From assembly GCF_023656415.1 (NCBI RefSeq), contig NZ_JAMOIL010000011.1, forward strand, positions 124,001 to 188,000: DNA of 64,000 nucleotides, in the 5' to 3' direction. Of this stretch, positions 17,358 to 26,583 are shown one piece after another. The number at the start of each line of letters is the position of its first letter. The stretch's first letter is position 1. The stretch is from Nocardioides bruguierae. Lineage in GTDB: Bacteria > Actinomycetota > Actinomycetes > Propionibacteriales > Nocardioidaceae. The position numbers and the translations under genes are program-made. The notes under the pieces are model-generated. The model was not told the DNA's origin. It worked only from the letters and a program-made list of their open reading frames with translations, and ran no database searches.

Positions 17358-18001
17358 GGCGCTCGCTCGCGGGCGCGGCGGCGGCCGTCGTCCTGCTAAT
17401 GCCCCTGCTCGCCGCCTGCGCACCCTCCTCCACGGGGGAGGACGACGGCACGGCCACGGACGGGCAGGTCGTCGACGGCTCCTCCATCGACGTCGACACC
17501 CGTGCGCTGCGGGCGCAGCGGGCCGAGGTCGGCCTGGAGGACTGCGTGCCCGGCACCGGAGACGGCGCGGTCGAGGGCGGCCTGCCCGCGCTGACGCTGC
17601 CCTGCCTCGGTGGCGGAGACGCCGTCGACCTGGCCGACCTGCGCGGCCCGCTGGTCGTGAACTTCTGGTACTCCACCTGCGGCCCCTGCCGCGCCGAGCT
17701 GCCCGTGCTGGCCGAGTTCCACGACCGGCACGGCGACGACGTGCCGCTGCTCGGCGTGGACTTCAACGACCCGCTGCCCGAGGCCGCGCTGGAGCTGCTC
17801 GCCGACTCCGACGTCACCTACCCCTCGGTGGCCGACACCGACGGCGCGGTGCTCGCCGACGACACCCTGCGGATCGTCGGCTTCCCGACCACGGCGTTCG
17901 TCGCCGCCGACGGCACCGTCAGCTACGTGCAGGCCGGCGAGATCGAGTCCGTCGACGAGCTCGAGCAGCTCGTCGCCGACCACCTCGGGGTGGACCTGTG
18001 A
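17354..18001 (+). CDS. TlpA/ResA-like thioredoxin-fold lipoprotein
   Basis: 215 residues. A lipoprotein signal peptide ends in the lipobox LAAC (C22), so the protein is anchored outside the membrane. The redox-active CGPC is at 109-112 within VVNFWYSTCGPCRAELP, with the cis-Pro region as GFPTTAFV. Extra cysteines at 64 and 84 could form a structural disulfide. TlpA/ResA proteins reduce extracytoplasmic disulfides, for instance in cytochrome maturation; the substrate here is unknown. It overlaps nth and the Nudix gene by 4 bases each. The mycobacterial counterpart is Rv3673c. Confidence 0.87.
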   Translation: MRRSLAGAAAAVVLLMPLLAACAPSSTGEDDGTATDGQVVDGSSIDVDTRALRAQRAEVGLEDCVPGTGDGAVEGGLPALTLPCLGGGDAVDLADLRGPLVVNFWYSTCGPCRAELPVLAEFHDRHGDDVPLLGVDFNDPLPEAALELLADSDVTYPSVADTDGAVLADDTLRIVGFPTTAFVAADGTVSYVQAGEIESVDELEQLVADHLGVDL

Positions 18002-18789
18002 GCGGCGCGGAGGCCCCCGTCGTCGGCCCCGGGGGCGCGGACGAGGCGGCGCAGCCCTTCCCCGCGTGGCTGGAGCCGGTGCGCACCGCCACCGAGCGGA
18101 TGGCCGCCGCCGACCTGACCCGCTACGTCCCGCCCGCGGACGGCAGCGCCCGGCCCGGCGCGGTGCTGATGCTCTTCGGCGAGCGCGCCGGTGCCGACGT
18201 CGACCCCGCCGACCCGCTCGCCTGGCGCGAGGCCGGTGAGCTGCTGCTGACGGAGCGGGCCCACGACATGCGCTCCCACCCCGGGCAGGTGTCCTTCCCC
18301 GGCGGCTCGCTGGACCCCGGCGAGGGCGTCGAGGAGGCCGCGCTGCGCGAGGCGCAGGAGGAGGTCGGGCTCGACCCCGGCTGCGTGCAGGTCTTCGGCC
18401 GGCTGCCCGAGCTGTGGCTGCCGCCGTCCAACTTCGCCGTCACCCCCGTGCTGGGCTGGTGGGCGGTGCCCAGCCGGGTGCGGATCGCCAGCGAGGGCGA
18501 GGTGCACGCCATCCACCGGGCGCCCCTGGCCGAGCTGGTCGACCCCGAGCACCGGCGGACCGTCGTCCACCCCAGCGGCTACCGCGGGCCCGGGTTCCTC
18601 ATCGGCGACGACCACGACGTGGTGCTGTGGGGCTTCACCGGCGGCATCGTCGCCCGCCTGCTGGACTTCCTGGGCTGGGCCGAGCCGTGGGACACCTCCC
18701 GCGAGGCGGGGCTGCCCGACTACATGCTGGCCGCGGACGAGGCCACGCGCCGGCGCTCCCGGCTGCTCGACATCGAGGACGACCTGTGA
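17998..18789 (+). CDS. CoA-type Nudix pyrophosphatase (Rv3672c-like)
   Basis: 263 residues with a GTG start overlapping the upstream stop. It has the CoA-specific motif LLTERAHDMRSHPGQVSFPGG immediately before the Nudix box GGSLDPGEGVEEAALREAQEEVGL, as in CoA diphosphatases (NudL/NUDT7 type), which cleave CoA to phosphopantetheine and 3',5'-ADP. The long tail after the box contains the family strand GYRGPGFLIG. The CoA assignment is family-based. It is part of the nth-to-marP coupled run. Confidence 0.86.
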   Translation: MSGAEAPVVGPGGADEAAQPFPAWLEPVRTATERMAAADLTRYVPPADGSARPGAVLMLFGERAGADVDPADPLAWREAGELLLTERAHDMRSHPGQVSFPGGSLDPGEGVEEAALREAQEEVGLDPGCVQVFGRLPELWLPPSNFAVTPVLGWWAVPSRVRIASEGEVHAIHRAPLAELVDPEHRRTVVHPSGYRGPGFLIGDDHDVVLWGFTGGIVARLLDFLGWAEPWDTSREAGLPDYMLAADEATRRRSRLLDIEDDL

Positions 18790-19958
18790 ACGCGCTCGAC
18801 TGGGTGCTGGTGGTGCTCGCGGCCACCTACGCGCTCTCGGGCTACTGGCAGGGCTTCATCACCGGCGCGTTCGCGACCTCCGGACTGCTGCTCGGCGGGC
18901 TGGCCGGGGTGTGGCTGGCACCCGTCGCCCTCGGCGACGTCGGCCCCTCGTTGCTGGTCTCGATCGCCGCGGTGTTCATCGTCATCGCCTGCGCCTCGGT
19001 GGGCCAGGCGGTGCTCCAGTGGACCGGGGCTCGCGTGCGCAGTCGCGTCACCTGGCGGCCCGCCCGCGCCCTGGACGCGGTGGGTGGAGCGGCGCTCTCG
19101 GCCGTGGCGGTGCTGCTGGTGGCGTGGGCGCTCGGTGTCGCGGTCTCCGGAACCCGCATCCCGGGGATCACCGCCCAGGTGCGCTCCTCGGCGGTGCTCG
19201 CCGAGGTCGACCGCGTGCTGCCGACCTCGGCCGACAACGCGCTCGACGGGTTCAACACCCTCGTCGGCGCCAGCGTCTTCCCCCGCTACCTGGAGCCGTT
19301 CGCGACCGAGGACATCGTGGCCGTCGGCCCCGGCGACGACCGCGTGCTCAACCGCCGCGGCGTGGTCGCGGCGGCCGGGTCCGTCGTCCGGGTCACCGGC
19401 GTCAACCGCTGCGGCGAGGGCGTGGAGGGCACCGGCTTCGTCTACGCCGACGACCGCGTGATGACCAACGCCCACGTCGTCTCCGGGATCACCGACCCCG
19501 ACGTCGCCATCGACGGCGAGGCGAGCCCCGGCACGGTGGTGCTCTACGACCCCGACCTCGACGTCGCGGTCATCGCCCTGGACACCACCGGCACCACGCC
19601 GCTGTCCTTCGCCGACACCTCGGTCGGCGACACCGTCGCGATCGCCGGGTACCCGCTGGACGGCCCCTACGACGTCCGGGCCGCCCGCGTGCGGGCCGAG
19701 CAGCGGCTGCGCTCGCCCGACATCTACGGGGACGGCGCGGTGCTGCGCGAGGTGTACTCGCTGCGCGGGCTCGTGCGCCCCGGCAACTCCGGCGGCCCGG
19801 TGCTCGACAACACCGGCGACGTGGTCGGGGTGGTGTTCGCGGCGTCGGTGACCGACTCCGAGACCGGCTACGCGCTCACGGCCGACCAGGTCGCCCAGGC
19901 CGCCGAGCAGGGCCGCTCCGCCTCGTCCGCCGTGTCCACGGGGGACTGCGCCGGCTGA
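18786..19958 (+). CDS. marP: MarP-type membrane-anchored serine protease
   Basis: 390 residues. An N-terminal CvpA-like membrane domain (about 1-125, four spans) is followed by a chymotrypsin-fold protease. The catalytic triad is H230 (TNAHVV), D259 (PDLDV) and S335 (RPGNSGGP). Two cysteines, C209 and C388, match the positions of the redox-sensitive disulfide that stabilises mycobacterial MarP. In mycobacteria MarP supports acid resistance by processing the cell-wall hydrolase RipA. The GTG overlaps the upstream Nudix stop. The family assignment is strong; the acid-resistance role is carried over. Confidence 0.92.
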   Translation: MNALDWVLVVLAATYALSGYWQGFITGAFATSGLLLGGLAGVWLAPVALGDVGPSLLVSIAAVFIVIACASVGQAVLQWTGARVRSRVTWRPARALDAVGGAALSAVAVLLVAWALGVAVSGTRIPGITAQVRSSAVLAEVDRVLPTSADNALDGFNTLVGASVFPRYLEPFATEDIVAVGPGDDRVLNRRGVVAAAGSVVRVTGVNRCGEGVEGTGFVYADDRVMTNAHVVSGITDPDVAIDGEASPGTVVLYDPDLDVAVIALDTTGTTPLSFADTSVGDTVAIAGYPLDGPYDVRAARVRAEQRLRSPDIYGDGAVLREVYSLRGLVRPGNSGGPVLDNTGDVVGVVFAASVTDSETGYALTADQVAQAAEQGRSASSAVSTGDCAG

Positions 19959-19983
19959 GCCGGCCCAGGGGGCGGTCCGAGCG

Positions 19984-20382
19984 TCAGGCCTTGCCCTTGA
20001 GCGCCTGCGGGATCTCCTTGCCCTGGGCGATCGCGCGCTCGGGGGCGCGGACCTTCTTCACGCTGCGGATGCCCGCGAGGACGAGCCCGCCGATGATCAG
20101 CGCGTAGGCGCCCACCACGATCAGGAACGACCACATCAGCGGGAGGCCGTGACCGTCCCAGTTGATGAACAGGGCGATCGTGATCGAGAGCAGCACGAGG
20201 AACAGGCACGCCAGGAACGCGGCGGCGGCGAACATCGCCACGCCCATCCCGCCGAACTTGGCGCTGATCTTCAGCTCGCTCTTGGCCAGCTCGATCTCCT
20301 GCTTGACCAGCAGGGAGAGGTCCCGACTGGCATCGGCGACGAGCTTGCCGATGGTGGGATCGGTGTCCTTGACCGGCTCCAT
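19984..20382 (-). CDS. Phage holin family (DUF1469-like) membrane protein
   Basis: 132 residues. An N-terminal amphipathic part contains LLVKQEIELAKSELK, followed by two long membrane spans (about 47-75 and 82-105) and a basic tail. This is the actinobacterial version of the family labelled phage holin 3/DUF1469, a misnomer here because there is no prophage. The function is unknown. It converges with marP 25 bases away, matching the location of a membrane protein in the mycobacterial block. Confidence 0.78.
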   Translation of the reverse strand: MEPVKDTDPTIGKLVADASRDLSLLVKQEIELAKSELKISAKFGGMGVAMFAAAAFLACLFLVLLSITIALFINWDGHGLPLMWSFLIVVGAYALIIGGLVLAGIRSVKKVRAPERAIAQGKEIPQALKGKA

Positions 20383-20513
20383 GGCGACCAGGTGCTCCTT
20401 CTCGTCGACGACGTGCAGGTCGACACTATCGGTTCCCCGGGGCCCTCACGGTGCCGGCCGGGTGAGGGAGCCGCTGGCTTTACCCGGTCACCGGGCGGCA
20501 CCCGCCCCGGGAC

Positions 20514-20933
20514 TCACTCGTGGGGGTGGGCGTGCTGGTGGCGGCGGTGGTCCGGGTGCTCGTCCGGGTCCTGCGGCTCGCCCAGGTCCTCGAAGTCGCC
20601 GAGGGCGTTGCCCACCGTGCGCGGGTCGAGCACGTCCTGCGAGCGGTAGGCCGCCCGGGCCAGGACGTTGCTGCCGACCGAGGAGACGACGAGCGCCGCC
20701 ACCACCGAGAGCACCGCGAAGACGATCTTCATCCAGCCGGTCGAGCCGTGGCCGAAGGACTGCACCGTCACGCCGATGATCACCAGCGGCAGGCCCAGGC
20801 CGGTGGCCGGGCTGAGGTTGTTGATCCGGCTGATCGCGTCCCCGGAGCGCAGCATGCCGATCGCGGAGAGCAGGAAGAACAGCGAGCCCAGCAGCAGCAG
20901 GACCCCGCCGACGATCTCGAGCGGGCCGTTCAT
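20514..20933 (-). CDS. mnhG: Mrp-type Na+/H+ antiporter subunit G
   Basis: 139 residues, last gene of the Mrp operon. Three membrane spans include VGGVLLLLGSLFFLLSAIGMLR, ATGLGLPLVIIGV and MKIVFAVLSVVAALVVSSVGSNVLARAAY, the family signature. The C-terminal tail is unusually rich in His, Asp and Glu (ending HPDHRRHQHAHPHE) and could bind metal; this is not part of the core family. The ATG overlaps the mnhF stop (20930-20933). Confidence 0.88.
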   Translation of the reverse strand: MNGPLEIVGGVLLLLGSLFFLLSAIGMLRSGDAISRINNLSPATGLGLPLVIIGVTVQSFGHGSTGWMKIVFAVLSVVAALVVSSVGSNVLARAAYRSQDVLDPRTVGNALGDFEDLGEPQDPDEHPDHRRHQHAHPHE

Positions 20934-21190
20934 CGGCTGCCCCGCGAGAGCATCCGCGCCAGGGCGACGGTGGCGAGCACGCCCGAGAGCGTGCCGAGCA
21001 GGGCGACGTCGAGCAGCACCGCCGTGCGGCGCATGACGCCGGTGACCAGGAAGATCGACAGCGCCGTGAAGAACAGCATGTCGCCCAGCGTGGCCCGCGA
21101 GGCGTCGTCGGTGCCCCGGGCGATGGCCACGATGGCGATGAGGAACGCGAGGCCGAGGATGGCCACGGCCGCGACGGCGAGGACGGTCAT
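20930..21190 (-). CDS. mnhF: Mrp-type antiporter subunit F
   Basis: 86 residues, three membrane spans. The first helix is followed by ARGTDDASRATLGDMLFF, matching the conserved GPT.DR.ALD region of MrpF, although the usual wording is altered. It is sandwiched between mnhE and mnhG with 4-base overlaps on both sides, which supports the assignment more than similarity alone. Confidence 0.86.
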   Translation of the reverse strand: MTVLAVAAVAILGLAFLIAIVAIARGTDDASRATLGDMLFFTALSIFLVTGVMRRTAVLLDVALLGTLSGVLATVALARMLSRGSR

Positions 21191-21567
21191 GCCTCGGCCC
21201 CCCGCCCGGTGACGGCCGCACGGCCGCGGGTCGCGGCCAGCACGTGGTCGCGCATGGTCTCCAGGTCGCGCACGAGCGCCTCCTCGTCCTCGCCGAAGAG
21301 GCCGTGCACGAAGGCCGCGCGCGGGCCCTGCTCGGTCTCCGGGGCGATCCCGAGCACCAGGGTGCCGGGGGTGATGGTGATGGAGCTGGTCAGCAGCGCC
21401 ACCTCGACGTCGGTGAGCCCGGCCATGTCGAGCCGCACGATCCTCGGCTGCTGGGTGCTGCGCGGGGTCATCACGTCGCGCGCGAGCACGACGGAGGAGA
21501 CGAGCAGCTGCCAGATCAGCCAGGGCGTGTAGACGACCAGGAGCCGGAGCAGGGTCAGGGCGGTCAC
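21187..21567 (-). CDS. mnhE: Mrp-type antiporter subunit E
   Basis: 126 residues from the GTG at 21567, which overlaps the mnhD stop. One or two N-terminal spans precede the cytoplasmic domain with LLTSSITITPGTLVLGI, the MrpE signature, and end in FVHGLFG. The usual longer membrane part is reduced to about 30 residues, as in other actinobacterial MrpE proteins. Confidence 0.88.
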   Translation of the reverse strand: MTALTLLRLLVVYTPWLIWQLLVSSVVLARDVMTPRSTQQPRIVRLDMAGLTDVEVALLTSSITITPGTLVLGIAPETEQGPRAAFVHGLFGEDEEALVRDLETMRDHVLAATRGRAAVTGRGAEA

Positions 21568-23075
21568 GGGGCGGTCACCGCCTCCACGTAGGCGGACAGG
21601 TCGAGCAGCCCGTCGGCGGCCTGCTCGGTGATCGAGAAGACGAGCCCGGGGGCCACGAAGAGCACCAGGGACGCGGCCAGGAGCACCGCGGCCGGCACGA
21701 CGAAGCGCTGCGGCGCCCGGGTGCCGGGCTCCACCTCGCTCGCGCAGGGGTGGTCCTCCTTGCCGGCCGACGGCATCTCCTCCAGGGGCGGGCCCCAGAA
21801 GGTGTGCCGCCACAGCCGGACCATGGAGAGCAGCGAGCCGACACTTGCGACGATGACGACGCCCATGACGATCGCCCGCTGCGGGTCGTCCAGCCCGGCG
21901 GCGGCCCGCACCACGCCCACCTTCGCGAAGAAGCCGGACGACGGCGGGAAGCCGACCAGCGACAGCATCGCCAGCGCCATGACGATCGCCAGGAACGGCT
22001 CGCGCCGCATGAGGCCGGAGAGCCGGGTGAACTCGCCTGAGCGGTACACGTGCTCGATGGCGGCGGCGCCGAGCAGCAGCGAGCCCATCACCAGGATGTG
22101 GTGGAGCATGTAGAACAGGCCGGAGGCCAGGCCGAGCCGGGTGCCGATGGCCAGGCCGAGCAGGATGTAGCCGACGCCGGCGACCATCTGCCAGGACAGG
22201 TTGCGGCGCACGACCCGCTCGCCGAGCGACCCGTAGCCGCCCACCAGCATGGTCACCAGGACCAGCGCGAGGGCGAGCCACACCCAGTCGGAGAACCCAC
22301 CCAGCACCACGCTGACCACGCGGAACAGCGCGTAGATGGCGACCTTGGTGTGCAGCGCCGAGAACAGCGCCATCACGGGGGCCGAGGTGGCCGGGTAGGC
22401 GCGCGGCAGCCAGCTGTGGAACGGCACGAGGCCGGCCTTCACCGAGAGCGCCAGCAGCACGGTCGCCACCGCCAGCCGGTAGCGCGGGTCGTCGTGGTCC
22501 GCCCCGGCGAGCACGGCCATGTTCACCGAGCCGGCCACGCCGTAGACGAGCCCGACGCCGATCAGCAGGATCGTGGAGGTCACGAGGTTGACCACCACGA
22601 ACAGCCGGCCGATGCCGAGGCGGCGCCACGTGCCGGTCATCGCGATCAGCGCGTACGAGGGCAGCAGCATGACCTCGATGAAGACGAACAGGTTGAACAG
22701 GTCGCCGGTGAGCAGGGCGCCGTTCACGCCGGCCACGAGCATCAGCGCCAGGCTGGGCAGGAACCGCAGCCGCGCCTCGCCGCTGAGCCAGGCGAAGGCC
22801 AGCACCACGGCGCTGGTGAACCCGGTGACGGTGATCATCACCGCGGCCAGCGTGTCCGAGACCATCGGGATCGCGACGCCCGGCACGAAGCCGCCGACCT
22901 GCTGCACGACCACCGGGTCGCCGGTGCGGTGCTCCACCAGCAGCCACACGCCGGCGGCTGCCGTCAGCAGCGGCACCACGACCGAGAGCGGACGCACCAC
23001 GCGCCCGGGCAGGACGACGCCGACGGCGGCCGCCAGCAGCGGCACCGCGACGAGGAAGGGCAGGACGGCGCTCAT
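21564..23075 (-). CDS. mnhD: Mrp-type antiporter subunit D
   Basis: 503 residues, about 14 spans. It is related to NuoL/M/N proton-pumping subunits. Visible are the conserved KAGLVPFHSWLPRAYPATSAPVMAL motif, with the lysine of the proton path, and FSALHTKVAIYALFR. MrpD is one of the two large antiporter subunits. Overlaps: its ATG with the mnhC stop, its stop with the mnhE start. Confidence 0.92.
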   Translation of the reverse strand: MSAVLPFLVAVPLLAAAVGVVLPGRVVRPLSVVVPLLTAAAGVWLLVEHRTGDPVVVQQVGGFVPGVAIPMVSDTLAAVMITVTGFTSAVVLAFAWLSGEARLRFLPSLALMLVAGVNGALLTGDLFNLFVFIEVMLLPSYALIAMTGTWRRLGIGRLFVVVNLVTSTILLIGVGLVYGVAGSVNMAVLAGADHDDPRYRLAVATVLLALSVKAGLVPFHSWLPRAYPATSAPVMALFSALHTKVAIYALFRVVSVVLGGFSDWVWLALALVLVTMLVGGYGSLGERVVRRNLSWQMVAGVGYILLGLAIGTRLGLASGLFYMLHHILVMGSLLLGAAAIEHVYRSGEFTRLSGLMRREPFLAIVMALAMLSLVGFPPSSGFFAKVGVVRAAAGLDDPQRAIVMGVVIVASVGSLLSMVRLWRHTFWGPPLEEMPSAGKEDHPCASEVEPGTRAPQRFVVPAAVLLAASLVLFVAPGLVFSITEQAADGLLDLSAYVEAVTAP

Positions 23076-23440
23076 GCGGGGCGCTCCTCGGTCTCGCCGG
23101 TGCCGCGCTCGTGGTCGTCCTCGGGGCGGGGCTCGGTGTCGGGCATGACGTAGGTGTCGTCGTTGCCGCCGAGCCGGGCGAGGGCGAGCATCAGCACGGT
23201 GACCGCGAGGGTGATCACGATGGCGGTCAGCACGAAGGCCATGGGCAGCGGGTCGGCCACGCCGGGGCCCTCGTGCAGGGGCTCGCCGCGCCAGGCGGAG
23301 ACGCCGGCGGCGAGCAGGATCAGGTTGGCCGCGTGGCTGAGCAGGGTGATGCCGAAGACGATGCGCACCAGCCCGGGCTGGAGCAGCAGGTACACGCCGC
23401 CGGCCACGAGGACCGCGATGGTGAGGGGCAGGACGGTCAT
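23072..23440 (-). CDS. mnhC: Mrp-type antiporter subunit C
   Basis: 122 residues, three spans, NuoK-like. GLVRIVFGITLLSHAANLILL and DPLPMAFVLTAIVITLAVTVLML are the MrpC signatures. The C-terminal 25 residues are acidic and hydrophilic. The ATG overlaps the mnhA stop (23437-23440). Confidence 0.9.
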   Translation of the reverse strand: MTVLPLTIAVLVAGGVYLLLQPGLVRIVFGITLLSHAANLILLAAGVSAWRGEPLHEGPGVADPLPMAFVLTAIVITLAVTVLMLALARLGGNDDTYVMPDTEPRPEDDHERGTGETEERPA

Positions 23441-26397
23441 GCGTGCTGCTCCTTGCTCTCGGTGCTCTCGGTGCTCTCGGGGCTTCCGGCGTCCTCGGCC
23501 GCGGGCTTCTCGTCCTCGGGCAGCTCCGTCCAGTCGCCGACCTGCTCCCGCTCCCGCAGGCCCCCCGTCCGCGGTGTCCGCGGTTGTGGCCGCGGCCCGG
23601 GCGTGAAGGCCGGGGTGACCGGCTCGGTGCCGAGCAGGTCCAGCGCGATCAGGACGAGGCCCAGCACCGCCGCGTAGACGCCGGCGTCGAAGATCATCGC
23701 GCTGGAGAGGTGCTGGGAGCCGACGTAGGTGTAGAGCGGCGCCAGGAACGAGGAGTGCTCCTGCGACAGGTAGCCCAGCAGGCCGGTGAGGATCGCGACG
23801 CTCACGCCGCCGCCCACGAGCCCCAGGTGCAGCCGGCGGGTGCCGACCGCGCGGTCCGTGGGCCGGGCCAGGTAGACCAGCGTCAGGGACGCGGCGCCGA
23901 CCAGCGCCGCGATGAAGCCACCGCCGGGGGCGTTGTGGCCGCGCCAGAAGATGACCGCGGAGAGCGCCAGCAGCACCGGCAGCAGCACCCGCAGCAGCAG
24001 CTGGAGGGGGCGCAGGTTGGCCTGCGCGTCCTCGAGCGCCGCGGCGGCCCGCTGGTCCCGGTCGGAGTCCAGCGGCCGCAGCCCGCGGTGCGGGGCGCTG
24101 CGGCGCAGGGTGTGCTCGGGCACGGTGGCCAGCACCGCGATGATCGCGACGCCCGCCATGCCGAGCACGGTCAGCTCGCCCAGGGTGTCCAGCGCACGGA
24201 ACTCCACCAGGATCACGTTCACCAGGTTGTGCGCGCCGGTGACCTCGTACCCCTCGTCCAGGAAGTACTGGCCGGTCTCGGCGATCTCGCGGCGGCCGGT
24301 GAGCACCCAGGTGCCCAGGCCGGCGGCGGCGCCGGCGAGGAGGCCGAGGACCAGCGGCAGCCGCTTGCGGGCGTGCGCCCGGTGGGCGAAGCGCACCGGC
24401 AGGGAGCGCAGCACCAGCATGATGACGATGACCGTGAGCACCTCGACCATGAGCTGGGTCAGGCCCACGTCGGGGGCGCCCAGCGCGAACAGCTGCACGG
24501 TGACCGCGATGCCCACGCCGCCGAGGTAGACGGCGGCGGTGACGCGGGAGTCGGCCCGGCACACACCGATCACGGCCAGCAGCACGAGGAGCGCGACGAG
24601 GGCGTCCAGGGGCTCGAACAGGTCCGGCACCGTGGCGGGCACGTCGGTGAGGGTCAGCACGCCGAGGCTGCCCAGTCCCATCAGCAGCGTCAGCACCGTG
24701 ACGGGCATCAGGACGTGGCGGGCCGGCTGGTCCGCGGCGACGAGCCGGGTCATGAGGCTACCGGCGCGCCAGGACAGACGGGCGAAGCCGTCGATGGCGC
24801 CGGCGCCGGACCAGGGGAGCAGCTGGCGTTCCACGCGCGGCCGCAGCCGCGTGCGCCGGGAGACGATCAGGGCACCGGCCACGATCACCAGCACGGTGGT
24901 GACCAGCTCGGGGGTGATCCCGTGCCACAGCGCGAGCTCGTAGGCCTCGTGGTGGACCATCGCCTCGACGGCGCGGTCCAGCGGCAGCTGGAGCAGGAAC
25001 GGTGCGAGACCGAGCGGCAGGCCGAGCCAGATCGGGAACATGGCGGGCACCAGCAGGGGAGCCGGGGCCTCGTGGATGCCCTCGGTGTCGCGCTCGCCGT
25101 CGATGAACGCGCCGAAGACGATCTTGGCCGAGTAGGCGAACGTCAGCACCGCGCCGATGGCGAGGCCGACGAAGGCCAGCGGCCCGGCCCACGCGGGGCC
25201 GGTGGCGGTCAGCATCGAGCCGAGCAGCATCTCCTTGGAGACGAAGCCGAGGAACGGCGGGACGCCGGCCATCGCGGCGGTGCCGACGACGACCGTCCAG
25301 AAGCTGACCGGCATCGCCTTGCGCAGCGCGGGCAGGCGGCGGATGTCGCGGGTGCCGGCCTCGTGGTCGATGACGCCGACCATCATGAACAGGCCGGACT
25401 TGAAGAGCGCGTGCGCGACGGTGTGGATCAGCGCGGCGGTCAGTGCCTTCTCGGTGCCGATGCCGATCGCGGCGGTGATGTAGCCGAGCTGGCTGACGGT
25501 CGAGTACGCCATCAGCTTCTTCAGGTCGGTCTGGGTCAGGGCGAAGAGACCGCCCATCGCGGCGGTGAAGAGGCCGACGACGGTCAGCAGCACGTTCCAG
25601 GCGGGCACCGCGTGGAACGCCTCGGAGAAGCGCAGCATCAGGAAGATGCCGGCCTTCACGACGGCGGCCGCGTGCAGGTAGGCGCTCACCGGGGTCGCGG
25701 CAGCCATGGCGTCGGGCAGCCAGGGGTGGAACGGGAACTGCGCGGCCTTGGTGAACCCGGCCACCGCGACCAGCACGGCCACCGACGACGTCAGCAGGCC
25801 GTGGTCGGACCACACGTCCGAGCCGAGCGCCTCGCTGAGGCTGGTCGTGCCGGTGGTGACGATGATGATCACGACCGCGACGAGCAGCGCCAGGCCGCCG
25901 ATGAACGTCATCAGCAGGGTGCGCTGCGCACCCGCCTCACCGCCCTGGCCGGCGTTCGCGATGAGCAGGAAGGACGCCAGCGACGTGATCTCCCAGCACA
26001 GGAACAGCAGCACCAGGTCGTCGGCGAGCACCAGGCCCGCCATGCCGAGCGCGAACGTCGTCATCCAGAGGTAGAAGCCGAGGTTGCGGCCCTGCGGCAG
26101 GTAGGCGGCCGAGTAGGCCATCACCACGATGCCGACGACCAGCACGATCGCGAGGAAGACGAGGCTGAGCCCGTCGAGGCGCAGCGCGAAGTCGACGTCC
26201 AGCGAGGGCACCCAGGAGTACCGGGCCGTCACCTCGCCGCCGTCGAGGACGGTCGCCGCGGTGGGGATCATGAGTGCCGCGATGACGGTGTACGCGGGAG
26301 CGACGGCCCAGCCTGCGCGTCGGCCGACCACGTGGGTCAGCGGGACGACCAGCACCGGGACCGCGGCGAGCGCCACCAGCAGCCATACCAGGGTCAC
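23437..26397 (-). CDS. mnhA: Fused Mrp-type antiporter subunits A and B
   Basis: 986 residues from the GTG at 26397. The N-terminal MrpA part (about 1-760) has the NuoL-type motif AAQFPFHPWLPDAMAAATPVSAYLHAAAVVKAGI and the extra C-terminal MrpA helices. It is followed by an MrpB domain (about 800-950) with IFWRGHNAPGGGFIAALVGA and MIFDAGVYAAVLGLVLI. The tail is an acidic Ser/Thr/Glu repeat (ESTESTES). There is no separate mnhB gene in the operon, so the fusion supplies subunit B. It is the first gene of mnhA/B-C-D-E-F-G, which exchanges cytoplasmic Na+ for H+ and supports pH and salt tolerance. Confidence 0.93.
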   Translation of the reverse strand: MTLVWLLVALAAVPVLVVPLTHVVGRRAGWAVAPAYTVIAALMIPTAATVLDGGEVTARYSWVPSLDVDFALRLDGLSLVFLAIVLVVGIVVMAYSAAYLPQGRNLGFYLWMTTFALGMAGLVLADDLVLLFLCWEITSLASFLLIANAGQGGEAGAQRTLLMTFIGGLALLVAVVIIIVTTGTTSLSEALGSDVWSDHGLLTSSVAVLVAVAGFTKAAQFPFHPWLPDAMAAATPVSAYLHAAAVVKAGIFLMLRFSEAFHAVPAWNVLLTVVGLFTAAMGGLFALTQTDLKKLMAYSTVSQLGYITAAIGIGTEKALTAALIHTVAHALFKSGLFMMVGVIDHEAGTRDIRRLPALRKAMPVSFWTVVVGTAAMAGVPPFLGFVSKEMLLGSMLTATGPAWAGPLAFVGLAIGAVLTFAYSAKIVFGAFIDGERDTEGIHEAPAPLLVPAMFPIWLGLPLGLAPFLLQLPLDRAVEAMVHHEAYELALWHGITPELVTTVLVIVAGALIVSRRTRLRPRVERQLLPWSGAGAIDGFARLSWRAGSLMTRLVAADQPARHVLMPVTVLTLLMGLGSLGVLTLTDVPATVPDLFEPLDALVALLVLLAVIGVCRADSRVTAAVYLGGVGIAVTVQLFALGAPDVGLTQLMVEVLTVIVIMLVLRSLPVRFAHRAHARKRLPLVLGLLAGAAAGLGTWVLTGRREIAETGQYFLDEGYEVTGAHNLVNVILVEFRALDTLGELTVLGMAGVAIIAVLATVPEHTLRRSAPHRGLRPLDSDRDQRAAAALEDAQANLRPLQLLLRVLLPVLLALSAVIFWRGHNAPGGGFIAALVGAASLTLVYLARPTDRAVGTRRLHLGLVGGGVSVAILTGLLGYLSQEHSSFLAPLYTYVGSQHLSSAMIFDAGVYAAVLGLVLIALDLLGTEPVTPAFTPGPRPQPRTPRTGGLREREQVGDWTELPEDEKPAAEDAGSPESTESTESKEQHA

Positions 26398-26583
26398 GAG
26401 TGTCGGGGCTCCTGTTCGGGAGTTGGGGTCGACGGGGTCTGTGCCGACCAGACTTCCCGGCTCACCTGGGGGCCCACCCTACCGATCCGCCGGGCCCCTC
26501 CGGGGTGGTGGGGCAACCGCTGGGACGGGGGTACCGCCTGGTCGCTGCGCGAGGGCCTGCCGCTCGACCCGTGCGACGAGGAG

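Noticed and set aside
19984..20382. Prophage holin
   Set aside because: Family name only; no lysis, capsid or integrase genes nearby, and a related membrane protein sits here in mycobacteria.
26398..26583. Upstream extension of the small helix-turn-helix frame
   Set aside because: No ATG, GTG or TTG in frame before 26584, and the region is the promoter side of the Mrp operon.
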